10,449 bases of DNA from Citreimonas sp042096055 (GTDB taxonomy: Bacteria > Pseudomonadota > Alphaproteobacteria > Rhodobacterales > Rhodobacteraceae). A model generated the notes under the pieces. The model did no database searches. It was not told the DNA's origin and saw only the letters and a program-made list of their open reading frames with translations. Both the position numbers and the translations under genes were made by a program. The stretch covers positions 1 through 10,449 of the forward strand of contig NZ_JBELMH010000094.1 of the NCBI RefSeq assembly GCF_042096055.1, written 5' to 3'. Shown here in pieces: positions 1-5,954 of the stretch. Position 1 is the stretch's first letter; every line of letters starts with the position of its first letter.

Positions 1-1
1 G

Positions 2-940
2 CTGGACGAACGCCAGGTCGAGGACCTGCAGGAGATTTTTCCGACGCTGCTGCTGTTCGGCGATCCCGCCCAGCTTCCGCCGGTTAAGGACACCAGCGGC
101 GGGATGGTCTTCGACCGGCTGAAGCCGAGCCAGGTTATCGAGCTGAAGCGTATCCACCGCCAGGCCGCCGACAACCCGATCCTCGACCTTGCGCATGCAC
201 TGGCCGACCCGGCGCTGGACTTCGACGATTTCGAGCGGCTGGTGGCGGAGAAGGCCCGCGCGGACGACCGTGTGCGGCTGGCCGAGCGGGTCGAGGTCGA
301 CCTGATGGCGCGCAGTCCGGTGCTGGTCTGGCGCAACGCCACCCGCATCCGCCTGATCCACGCCTTCCGCAACGTGCACGGCGCCCCCGAGGACAGCCTG
401 CTCGAGGGTGAGCCGTTGATCTGCGACGGGATCGAACTGCCGCTGAAGCACCGCAAGAAACGTCTCGATCTCGAGGCGCGCGGGCTGATCAAGGGTGCGC
501 AGGTGATCTACCTCGGCCCCGGGCGCAAACCGGGGTTCTCGCGCCTGCATGTGGTCGGCGCGCCAGAACCGCAGGTCTCTGCCGCGTCCATCGTCAAGAT
601 CGAGAAGCCCGACGCCGAAGAGCCGTTCATTCCCTTCGCCGCACGCATGGGGGCGACCTTCCTGCACGGCGCGGCGGTGACGATCCACAAAGCGCAGGGC
701 TCGCAATGGGAAGACGTGCAGGTCTTCGCGCCCGACCTGTTCGCGGCCGCCCGCATGGGCCGAAGCGAGGCCGGGCAGCCGTTGTGGAAACGTTTGGCAT
801 ACGTGGCGATCACGCGGGCGCAGTCGCGGTTGCACTGGGTCGTTCGCAACCGCCTGTCGCGGCCGGGCGGGCCCCTGCGTGTCGACGACCTGCAGAGCGT
901 GGCCGCGCCGTTGACCCTGGCGCCCGAGACCGAGGGCTAG
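2..940 (+). CDS. RecD/Dda-type SF1 DNA helicase, C-terminal part (5' truncated by window edge)
   Basis: The reading frame is open from base 2, and 312 residues are visible. They start just after where the Walker B (DExSM) motif should be, so Walker A and B lie outside the window. Superfamily 1 helicase motifs are visible in order: GDPAQLPPV (motif III, nt 59-85), TIHKAQGS (motif V, nt 680-703) and YVAITRA (motif VI with the arginine finger, nt 800-820). The stretch holding motifs V and VI is the UvrD_C_2-like C-terminal RecA fold. Families with this set (RecD, RecD2, T4 Dda) are ATP-driven 5'-3' DNA helicases; the substrate here cannot be told. The first ATG in view (104) lies inside the domain and is not the start. 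No recB or recC is visible, so a stand-alone RecD-like helicase is more likely than the exonuclease V alpha subunit, but the other side of the gene is unseen. The gene ends in TAG, convergent with the next gene. Confidence 0.85.
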   Translation: MDERQVEDLQEIFPTLLLFGDPAQLPPVKDTSGGMVFDRLKPSQVIELKRIHRQAADNPILDLAHALADPALDFDDFERLVAEKARADDRVRLAERVEVDLMARSPVLVWRNATRIRLIHAFRNVHGAPEDSLLEGEPLICDGIELPLKHRKKRLDLEARGLIKGAQVIYLGPGRKPGFSRLHVVGAPEPQVSAASIVKIEKPDAEEPFIPFAARMGATFLHGAAVTIHKAQGSQWEDVQVFAPDLFAAARMGRSEAGQPLWKRLAYVAITRAQSRLHWVVRNRLSRPGGPLRVDDLQSVAAPLTLAPETEG

Positions 941-941
941 G

Positions 942-968
942 GGCGCCGGGGCCGCTCACGGCTGCGCC
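942..968. terminator. Possible bidirectional hairpin between convergent genes
   Basis: The 57 bases between the helicase stop and the oxidoreductase stop contain an interrupted stem. GGCGC (942-946) pairs with GCGCC (964-968), and inside it GCCG (951-954) pairs with CGGC (959-962) around a CTCA loop. It sits where a terminator for convergent genes would be expected. There is no T-tract on either strand, so it is not a canonical intrinsic terminator, and such pairings arise easily in GC-rich DNA. Confidence 0.25.
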
Positions 969-997
969 GCATCGCCCCGCCCGCCGTCCTACCGAAG

Positions 998-2014
998 TCA
1001 GATCGCGACGATCTGCTTGCCGCGATTGCGGCCCTGAAGCAAGCCGATGAACGCTTCGGGCGCGTTTTCCAACCCTTCGGCCACGTCCTCGAGGAACGCG
1101 ACCTCGCCCGCGGCGACCTTGGGCGCCATGTCCTTCAGGAACTCCGGATAGCCGTCCCAGTGATCGAAGATGATGAAGCCGTCGATGCTCAGCCGCTTGA
1201 CCAGCACCGCGCGCCAGGTGGCGGGCAGCCGGTCGGCGCTGTCCTCGACGCCGCCGTACCACGCGATCGTGCCGCAGACGGGGATGCGGCCGTGGGTGTT
1301 CATCAGCGGCAGGACCGCCTCGAGCAGCTTGCCGCCCACGTTCTCCCAGTAGATGTCGACGCCGTCGGGCGCCGCCTCGGCCAGCGCAGCGCGCAGCGCG
1401 CGCGCGTCGTCATGGGCGCGGTGGTCGATGGCGGCGTCGAAGCCGAAGGTCTCGGTCGCGAGCTTGCACTTCTCGGGGCCGCCCGCGACGGCGACGGTGC
1501 GCAGGCCGGCGGCCTTGGCCAGTTGTCCGACCAGCGAGCCCACCGGCCCGGTTGCGGCGCCGACGACCAGGGTTTCTCCCTTCTGCGGGCGGCCGTACTT
1601 GCGCAGGCCGGTCCAGGCGGTGAAGCCGGGCATGCCCAGCACGCCGAGCGCGGTGGTCGGCGGCAACCCTGCGTCGAGCTTGCGCAGCTGGTCGGCCGGC
1701 AGCACCGCGTGGCTGGTCCAGCCGGTGATGCCGGTGACCATGTCGCCCTCGGCGAAGCCGTCGGCGCGCGACGCCATCACGCGGCCCACGCCTTGGCCGG
1801 TCATCACCTCGCCGAGGTTCACCGACGGTGCGTAGCTTTTCGCGTCGTCCATCCGCCCGCGCATGTAGGGGTCGAGCGAGAGGTGCGTCACGGAAACCAG
1901 CACCTCGCCCGCCTTCGGCTCGGGCAAGGGCGCGGTCTCCAGCGCAAAATCGTCGGGAACGGGCATGCCCTTGGGGCGGCGGGCGAGCGTGATGCGGCGC
2001 ATCTGGTCGGTCAT
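998..2014 (-). CDS. Zinc-independent MDR-family NADP-dependent oxidoreductase (CurA/PTGR-like)
   Basis: This 338-residue protein belongs to the medium-chain dehydrogenase/reductase branch containing E. coli CurA (YncB) and the prostaglandin/leukotriene reductases. These cytosolic enzymes use NADPH to reduce the C=C bond of enones and related aldehydes. The N-terminal catalytic domain has the branch signature LSLDPYMRGRM (residues 46-56). The Rossmann fold has a glycine-rich loop AATGPVGS (153-160), followed by the conserved EKC (181-183) before the NADP-binding lysine region, and later YWENVGG (222-228). No zinc-binding cysteine cluster is seen. Length is normal for the family (about 330-345). 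The ATG at 2014 is supported by an AGGAG (2024-2020) five bases upstream. It is transcribed divergently from the MaoC/PaaI pair, which suggests but does not prove a shared role in acyl or aldehyde metabolism. The physiological substrate is unknown. Confidence 0.9.
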   Translation of the reverse strand: MTDQMRRITLARRPKGMPVPDDFALETAPLPEPKAGEVLVSVTHLSLDPYMRGRMDDAKSYAPSVNLGEVMTGQGVGRVMASRADGFAEGDMVTGITGWTSHAVLPADQLRKLDAGLPPTTALGVLGMPGFTAWTGLRKYGRPQKGETLVVGAATGPVGSLVGQLAKAAGLRTVAVAGGPEKCKLATETFGFDAAIDHRAHDDARALRAALAEAAPDGVDIYWENVGGKLLEAVLPLMNTHGRIPVCGTIAWYGGVEDSADRLPATWRAVLVKRLSIDGFIIFDHWDGYPEFLKDMAPKVAAGEVAFLEDVAEGLENAPEAFIGLLQGRNRGKQIVAI

Positions 2015-2062
2015 GTAAGCTCCTGTCGGGAAAGCGGTTGCACCATCCGGCGCGTTCCGGTC

Positions 2063-2090
2063 AGTCTACGCCGACACAGGCTGACGGCAA
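2063..2090 (-). promoter_or_regulatory. Candidate sigma-70-type promoter for the oxidoreductase gene
   Basis: Read on the minus strand, TTGCCG (2090-2085) and TAGACT (2068-2063) match the -35 and -10 consensus at 4 of 6 positions each, with a 16-base spacer. This would start transcription near 2056, about 40 bases before the ATG at 2014. An inverted repeat, GTCAG (2060-2064) and CTGAC (2081-2085) spaced by 16 bases, straddles the promoter and could be an operator. Short matches of this kind occur by chance, so this is tentative. Confidence 0.35.
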
Positions 2091-2097
2091 GGGGAGG
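2091..2097 (+). promoter_or_regulatory. Strong Shine-Dalgarno sequence before a short leader ORF
   Basis: GGGGAGG lies five bases before an ATG at 2103. It is one of the best ribosome binding sites in the window. The MaoC start at 2174 has no comparable purine-rich stretch (the bases before it are GC-mixed, ending GCGGCCCG). Ribosomes are therefore more likely to load here and reach the MaoC start by translating the leader. Confidence 0.5.
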
Positions 2098-2102
2098 TCC
2101 GG

Positions 2103-2177
2103 ATGCACGTTCCAAGCAAGCACGCGCCGCGGCTCGCCGCGCGCCCGATGCGCCGCCACGGCGACGCGGCCCGATGA
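2103..2177 (+). CDS. Possible 24-residue leader peptide coupled to the MaoC gene
   Basis: A short ORF runs from an ATG at 2103 to a TGA at 2175-2177. The peptide starts MHVPSKHAPR and contains five arginines and three histidines. It has a well-spaced GGGGAGG ribosome binding site, and its stop overlaps the MaoC start as ATGA. The same arrangement joins mreD to mrdA and mrdA to rodA in this window, where coupling is expected. I do not recognise the peptide and do not assign it a function. The sequence may matter only as a device to deliver ribosomes to the next start. It could also be a chance ORF, since 24 codons without a stop is unremarkable in DNA this GC-rich; the combination of ribosome binding site and exact overlap is the supporting evidence. 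Confidence 0.35.
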   Translation: MHVPSKHAPRLAARPMRRHGDAAR

Positions 2178-2617
2178 GTGCGGACGATCTGCGCGCGCTT
2201 GCGCCGCGGAAATCGGGCTGGGTGATGCTGGACGCGTCGCGGGTGAATGCCTTCGCGGGCGTGACCGAGGACTGGCAGTTCGTGCATTTCGACGACGAGC
2301 GCGCCAGGGCCGAGACGCCGTTCGGCGGGGCGATCGCGCACGGGTTCCTGACGCTGTCGATGCTGTCGGCGATGTCCTACGAAGTCACCGAGGACCTGCC
2401 CGAGCTGGCGACCAGCGTGAACTATGGCTTCGACCGCATCCGGTTCGTGACGCCGGTGCCGGTGGGCAGCCGCATCCGGGGAACCTTCGCGGTCGCCGAC
2501 GTGGACGAGGGCGAGGGCTGGCTGAACATCCACTGGGACGTCGAGCTCGAGATCGAGGGCGGCGACAGCCCCGCGCTGGTGGCGAGCTGGATCACCCGCG
2601 CCTTTCTGAAGGAGTGA
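2174..2617 (+). CDS. MaoC-family dehydratase (NodN-like hotdog protein)
   Basis: This 147-residue protein has the hydratase-2 hotdog fold. The active-site pattern is VTEDWQFVHFD (residues 30-40), with Asp33 and His38 spaced like the catalytic Asp/His of R-specific enoyl-CoA hydratases. It is followed by TPFGGAIAHGFLTLSM (48-63), typical of the NodN-like subgroup. Family members hydrate trans-2-enoyl-CoA to (R)-3-hydroxyacyl-CoA or the reverse; the chain length preferred here cannot be read from sequence. The ATG at 2174 was chosen because the protein from there matches the family N-terminus; the frame stays open upstream but only in low-complexity Arg/Ala-rich sequence. The start overlaps the stop of a short leader ORF (ATGA). 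The stop is three bases before the next ATG, so it shares an operon with the PaaI thioesterase. Confidence 0.85.
   Translation: MSADDLRALAPRKSGWVMLDASRVNAFAGVTEDWQFVHFDDERARAETPFGGAIAHGFLTLSMLSAMSYEVTEDLPELATSVNYGFDRIRFVTPVPVGSRIRGTFAVADVDEGEGWLNIHWDVELEIEGGDSPALVASWITRAFLKE
2609..2614 (+). promoter_or_regulatory. Ribosome binding site of the PaaI-type thioesterase gene
   Basis: AAGGAG lies in the last codons of the MaoC gene, six bases before the ATG at 2621. It fixes the start of the downstream gene and shows that the two genes are translated from one message. Confidence 0.7.
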
Positions 2618-2620
2618 GCG

Positions 2621-3046
2621 ATGGACCGCGGCATCACCGATCCGGACGCGCCGGGTTTCGAGGGCGAGGCGCTGTATCCCTTCGCGCGGCACCTGGGGAT
2701 GCGGATGCTCGACTGGTCCGAAGGGGCCGCGCGGTTCACGCTGCCGGCAGCGCCGGAACTGATGAACCGGCACGGCAACCTGCATGGCGGGGTGCATGCC
2801 TCGCTTCTGGACACGGTGATGGGCTACGCGGGCTGCTGGACGGGCGATCCGGAGCGGCCGCAGATGTGCCTGACCCTGACCCTGAACGTGCAGTACCTGT
2901 CGCGCCCGAAGGGAGAGACCCTGATCGCCGAGGGGGTCAAGACCGGGGGCGGGCGGAGCACTTTCTTCGCGGAAGGGACGATCCTGGACGAGACGGGCGA
3001 GGTGATCGCCAAGGGGACAGGGACGTTCCGGTACCGGCGCGGATGA
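2621..3046 (+). CDS. PaaI-family hotdog acyl-CoA thioesterase
   Basis: This 141-residue protein has the normal length for a PaaI/YbgC-like single hotdog domain. Family members hydrolyse acyl- or aryl-CoA thioesters in the cytosol. The key motif is visible: Asn49, then NLHGGVHASLLDT (residues 53-65), with the HGG turn at 55-57 and the catalytic-type acid Asp64 on the long helix. The C-terminal half (about 80-140) is the alternating strand pattern of the hotdog sheet, ending GTGTFRYRRG. The gene starts three bases after the MaoC stop with a good ribosome binding site inside the MaoC gene. Its neighbour makes it likely that both act on CoA thioesters, perhaps the same pool, which is inference. 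Substrate is unassigned; PaaI itself acts on hydroxyphenylacetyl-CoA, but no phenylacetate genes are seen here. Confidence 0.88.
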   Translation: MDRGITDPDAPGFEGEALYPFARHLGMRMLDWSEGAARFTLPAAPELMNRHGNLHGGVHASLLDTVMGYAGCWTGDPERPQMCLTLTLNVQYLSRPKGETLIAEGVKTGGGRSTFFAEGTILDETGEVIAKGTGTFRYRRG

Positions 3047-3048
3047 GG

Positions 3049-3065
3049 TGTCCCATCGTGGGACA
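3049..3065. repeat. 17-bp dyad TGTCCCA-TCG-TGGGACA
   Basis: Perfect 7-bp arms (3049-3055 and 3059-3065) surround a 3-base centre, starting two bases after the thioesterase stop. As RNA it could fold as a small hairpin, but no T-tract follows on either strand. As DNA it looks like a palindromic protein-binding site. The heptamer TGTCCCA occurs again at 3124-3130. Confidence 0.6.
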
Positions 3066-3132
3066 TGCAGGCGCCCCAAGAAAATCAATGGCTTGCAGAG
3101 ACGGATTTACCAAATCGTAACGATGTCCCACG
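3057..3132. repeat. 76-base segment bounded by perfect 10-bp inverted repeats
   Basis: CGTGGGACAT (3057-3066) and ATGTCCCACG (3123-3132) are exact reverse complements separated by 56 bases. The enclosed segment is visibly richer in A/T than its surroundings (for example 3079-3087 and 3104-3120) and contains a small dyad GATTT-ACC-AAATC (3104-3116). No ORF of note lies inside. It could be an operator array, a recombinase-type site or a very short repeat element; the window does not decide. Confidence 0.5.
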
Positions 3133-3135
3133 CGC

Positions 3136-3157
3136 GGGGCCGGCGCGGACCGGCCCC
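3136..3157 (-). terminator. GC hairpin downstream of rpe, probable operon terminator
   Basis: GGGGCCGG (3136-3143) and CCGGCCCC (3150-3157) form a perfect 8-bp stem with a 6-base loop, 12 bases past the rpe stop. It lies at the end of the whole mre operon and between convergent units, the expected place for a terminator. No U-rich tail follows on the minus strand, so it may work with Rho or only stabilise the 3' end. Confidence 0.5.
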
Positions 3158-3169
3158 GGCGCCGGCCGA

Positions 3170-3850
3170 TCAGCCCTCGGCGGCGGCGCGGATGGCGCGG
3201 ATGTTCTCGCCGTAGACATGCGCCTTGTCGACCGAGCCGCCGCGGAACACGGCGGAGCCCGCGACCAGAACGTCGGCGCCGGCGCCCACCACCAGCGGTG
3301 CGGTGCGCGTGTCGACGCCGCCGTCGATCTCGATATGCACCTCGCGGTCGCCGATCATCTCGCGCAGGCGGCGGATCTTGCCGGTCAGGTCGAGGAACGA
3401 CTGCCCGCCGAAGCCGGGGTTCACCGTCATCACGCAGACCAGGTCCGCGAGGTCGAGCAGATGCTCGACCGCCTCGGCCGGCGTGCCGGGGTTCAGCGCC
3501 ACGCCCGCCTTCATGCCCGCCGCGCGGATCGCCTGCAGCGTGCGGTGCGTGTGCGGCCCGGCCTCGACATGCGCGGTGAGGATGTCGGCGCCGGCCTCGG
3601 CATAGGCGTCGATGTAGGGATCGACCGGCGCGATCATCAGGTGCACGTCCATCACCGTGGTGACGTGCCGGCGGAACGCCTTCACCGCCGGCGGCCCGAA
3701 GGTGAGGTTGGGCACGAAATGCCCGTCCATCACGTCCACGTGGACCCAGTCGCCGCCCTGGTCCTCGATCGCGCGGATCTCGCGGCCGAAATCGGCGAAG
3801 TCGGCGGACAGGATCGAGGGCGCGATCTTCACGCGGCGGTCGAACGTCAT
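3170..3850 (-). CDS. rpe: Ribulose-phosphate 3-epimerase
   Basis: This cytosolic TIM-barrel enzyme interconverts ribulose 5-phosphate and xylulose 5-phosphate in the pentose phosphate pathway (and in the Calvin cycle where present). It has 226 residues, the family's usual size. Visible signatures are IAPSILSADF (9-18, with Ser12), HVDVMDGHFVPN (37-48, metal ligands His37 and Asp39), DVHLMI (68-73, His70), VNPGFGGQSF (143-152, flexible phosphate loop) and EIDGG (174-178, with Asp176). His37, Asp39, His70 and Asp176 form the known metal and acid-base set, so it should be active. I chose the ATG at 3850, which has a GGAG (3862-3859) eight bases upstream; an in-frame ATG at 3856 would leave only two bases of spacing. 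It follows the hydroxyacid dehydrogenase gene by 20 bases and ends the operon. Confidence 0.95.
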   Translation of the reverse strand: MTFDRRVKIAPSILSADFADFGREIRAIEDQGGDWVHVDVMDGHFVPNLTFGPPAVKAFRRHVTTVMDVHLMIAPVDPYIDAYAEAGADILTAHVEAGPHTHRTLQAIRAAGMKAGVALNPGTPAEAVEHLLDLADLVCVMTVNPGFGGQSFLDLTGKIRRLREMIGDREVHIEIDGGVDTRTAPLVVGAGADVLVAGSAVFRGGSVDKAHVYGENIRAIRAAAEG

Positions 3851-3870
3851 GGGCATGTCTCCGGGCAAGG

Positions 3871-4806
3871 TCAGTAGCCGGCGTCGCGGTCGACCAGGTG
3901 CACCATCGGCTTGCCGGTCTCGTTGCGCCAGATGTTGTCGGCGATCGCGCGCGAGGCCGAGGGCGGGCGGGTTTCCGACGCGATGTGCGGCGTTACGGTC
4001 ACCTTGGGATGCGCCCAGTAGGGATGGTCGGCGGGCAGCGGCTCGGTCCGGAAGACGTCGAGCGTGGCGTGCGCCACCTGGCCCTCGTCCAGCGCCTCGA
4101 GCAGGGCGTCGTCGTCGATCAGCGGCCCGCGGCCGGGGTTGATGACGAAGGCGCCCGGCGCCAGCAGCGCGAGGCTGCGGGCGTTGAGGATGTTTTCCGT
4201 CTGCGGTGTCTGCGGCAGCAGGGTGATGACCACCTGCGCGCCGCGCAGCGCGCGGGCCAGACCGTCGGGGCCGTGCAGGCATTCGATGCCGGCGACGCGC
4301 TTCTCGGTCCGGCTCCAGCCGGTGACGTGGAAGCCCAGCGTGCGCAGCGCGCGCCCGCACGCGGTGCCGAGCGCGCCGAGGCCGAGGATGGTCACCGGAC
4401 GCTCGGCCGCCAGCGGCGGCGCGGTGTCGTCCCAGCGGTGATCGGGGTTCACGATATGGGCGTCGAGCCCGAGATGGTAGCGCATCACGTGGCCGGTGAC
4501 GTATTCCACCATGCCCTGGGTCAGGCCCTCGTCGTCGACCATGCGCGCCAGCGGCACCCGCAGCGTCTTGTTGCCGACGACGTTTTCCACCCCGGCCCAG
4601 AGGTTCAGAACCGCCTTGAGGCGGGTGAACGGCGTGAAGTCCTGCACGTCCGAGCTGGGCGCGTAGATGATGTAGTCGACGGTCTCGGGCTCCATCCGCG
4701 TCGACAGGACGTAGTCGAGGCCGTCGGCGTCGAGCGCGGTGCGCAGGTGGCTTTCGTATTGCGCCCAGCGATCGGCGGGCGCGGCGAACAGGATGTTGAC
4801 GCTCAT
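3871..4806 (-). CDS. GhrA-type glyoxylate/hydroxypyruvate reductase (D-2-hydroxyacid dehydrogenase)
   Basis: This 311-residue member of the D-isomer-specific 2-hydroxyacid dehydrogenase family resembles E. coli GhrA in length and layout. GhrA reduces glyoxylate and hydroxypyruvate with NADPH. The substrate-binding domain is N-terminal (1 to about 100) and the Rossmann domain has GLGALG (142-147) followed by WSRT (164-167). Arg166 after the second strand fits an NADPH preference. The catalytic triad is visible: Arg226 in NPGRGPLIDDD, Glu255 in DVFRTEPL, and His274 in TPHIAS. The start (ATG 4806) is eight bases after the rodA stop; upstream there is only a modest GAGAGAG purine tract, so translation may depend on rodA. 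Its place in a cell-wall operon is odd for its enzymology. The exact substrate is not proven, so I give no gene symbol. Confidence 0.87.
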   Translation of the reverse strand: MSVNILFAAPADRWAQYESHLRTALDADGLDYVLSTRMEPETVDYIIYAPSSDVQDFTPFTRLKAVLNLWAGVENVVGNKTLRVPLARMVDDEGLTQGMVEYVTGHVMRYHLGLDAHIVNPDHRWDDTAPPLAAERPVTILGLGALGTACGRALRTLGFHVTGWSRTEKRVAGIECLHGPDGLARALRGAQVVITLLPQTPQTENILNARSLALLAPGAFVINPGRGPLIDDDALLEALDEGQVAHATLDVFRTEPLPADHPYWAHPKVTVTPHIASETRPPSASRAIADNIWRNETGKPMVHLVDRDAGY

Positions 4807-4814
4807 GGACTCTC

Positions 4815-5954
4815 TCAGCGGGGGCGGTGGATGTGGGCGCTTTGTACCAGCCCGAAGGCGATCATCAAGACGAGCATCGCCGAGCCGCCGTAGCTGACCA
4901 GCGGCAGCGGCACGCCGACCACGGGTGCGAGGCCCATGACCATCGACATGTTCACGGCGAAGTACAGGAAGAAGGTCAGGCCGACGCCCAGCGTCAGCAG
5001 CGACGAGAACCGGTCGCGGTTGGCCAGCGCCGAGACGATGCAGAACACCAGCACGAGGATGTAGAGACCCAGCAGCGACATCCCCCCGATGAAGCCGAAT
5101 TCCTCGGAGAGCGTGTTGAAGATGAAGTCGGTGTGCTTTTCCGGCAGGAAGTTCAGCCGCGACTGCGTGCCCTGCATGAAGCCCTTGCCGGTCCAGCCGC
5201 CCGAGCCCATGGCGATCTTGGCCTGGGTGATGTGGTAGCCCGCGCCCAGCGGATCGCTCGAGGGGTCAAGGAACGTGTCGATGCGGCGGTACTGGTAATC
5301 CTTCAGCAGCTGCCAGTCTGTGCCGCGGCTTTCGAAGACCATCCGGATCGTGCCGGCCCCGAGGCCCATGACAACGGCGAAATACAGCCAGTGCACGCCG
5401 GCGAGGAACATCATCAGCGCGCCGGCGATGGTCAGCAGCAGCGCGGTGCCGAGGTCGGGCTGCGTCAGCACCAGCCCCGTGGGCAGCAGGATCAGCACCA
5501 CCGGCAGCAGCACCCAGAACGGGTGCGAGGTGCGCCGCAGCGGCAGCCAGTCGTAATAGGCCGCGAGGATCATCACCAGCGCGATCTTCATCACCTCGGA
5601 CGGCTGCAGCCGCATGAAGCCGAGGTCGATCCAGCGCTGCGCGCCCATGCCGATCTCGCCGAAGAACTCGACCAGGACCAGCAGGCCGAGCGCGCCGAGA
5701 TAGGCCAGCACCGCCATGTTGCGCCAGAACCAGATCGGCACCAGCGCGACGGTGAACATCGCCGCCAGCCCCAGCACGTAGCGCTTCATCTGCGGCTCGG
5801 CCCAGGGGCGGAACGAGCCGCCGGCGACCGAGTAGAGCATCAGGAAGCCCACGCCCGCCACCGCCGAGAGCAGCACCACCAGCGGCCAGTTCAGGTACAG
5901 GACCTTGCGCCAGCCCGAGGGCACCGTCTTGACGTTGTATTCGAGGTAGCTCAT
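4815..5954 (-). CDS. rodA: Peptidoglycan glycosyltransferase RodA (SEDS family)
   Basis: RodA polymerises glycan strands from lipid II in the inner membrane as partner of PBP2 during cell elongation. The protein has 379 residues with about ten hydrophobic segments (first at about 23-41). SEDS signatures are visible: QRWIDLGFMRLQPSE (106-120), TQPDLGT (164-170), the long periplasmic loop with GSGGWTGKGFMQGTQSRLNFLPEKHTDFIF (250-279) given here by position and key residues, and GVPLPLVSYGGS (347-358). Asp276, in the PEKHTDF motif, matches the essential aspartate of E. coli RodA (Asp262). The ATG at 5954 overlaps the stop of mrdA as ATGA, so translation is probably coupled and keeps the two partner enzymes in step. 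No strong ribosome binding site is seen. The absence of FtsW-type neighbours (mur genes) and the presence of mrdA support RodA rather than FtsW. Confidence 0.96.
   Translation of the reverse strand: MSYLEYNVKTVPSGWRKVLYLNWPLVVLLSAVAGVGFLMLYSVAGGSFRPWAEPQMKRYVLGLAAMFTVALVPIWFWRNMAVLAYLGALGLLVLVEFFGEIGMGAQRWIDLGFMRLQPSEVMKIALVMILAAYYDWLPLRRTSHPFWVLLPVVLILLPTGLVLTQPDLGTALLLTIAGALMMFLAGVHWLYFAVVMGLGAGTIRMVFESRGTDWQLLKDYQYRRIDTFLDPSSDPLGAGYHITQAKIAMGSGGWTGKGFMQGTQSRLNFLPEKHTDFIFNTLSEEFGFIGGMSLLGLYILVLVFCIVSALANRDRFSSLLTLGVGLTFFLYFAVNMSMVMGLAPVVGVPLPLVSYGGSAMLVLMIAFGLVQSAHIHRPR

Noticed and set aside
1160..2173. Long N-terminal extension of the MaoC protein (frame open from 1160)
   Set aside because: The upstream frame is antisense to the oxidoreductase gene and has no family similarity; the MaoC domain is complete from 2174.
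3049..3065. Intrinsic terminator for the MaoC-PaaI pair
   Set aside because: The position is right, but the stem has only seven pairs with a 3-base loop and no T-tract follows. I kept it as a dyad of unknown role instead.
2038..3120. 360-codon + strand frame overlapping the hotdog genes
   Set aside because: It is a frameshifted reading of both MaoC and PaaI genes with Arg/Gly/Ala-rich low complexity and no motif.
3857..4360. N-terminal extension of ribulose-phosphate epimerase (frame open to 4360)
   Set aside because: It is an out-of-frame reading of the hydroxyacid dehydrogenase gene, rich in Arg and Ala. The epimerase barrel is complete from Met at 3850.
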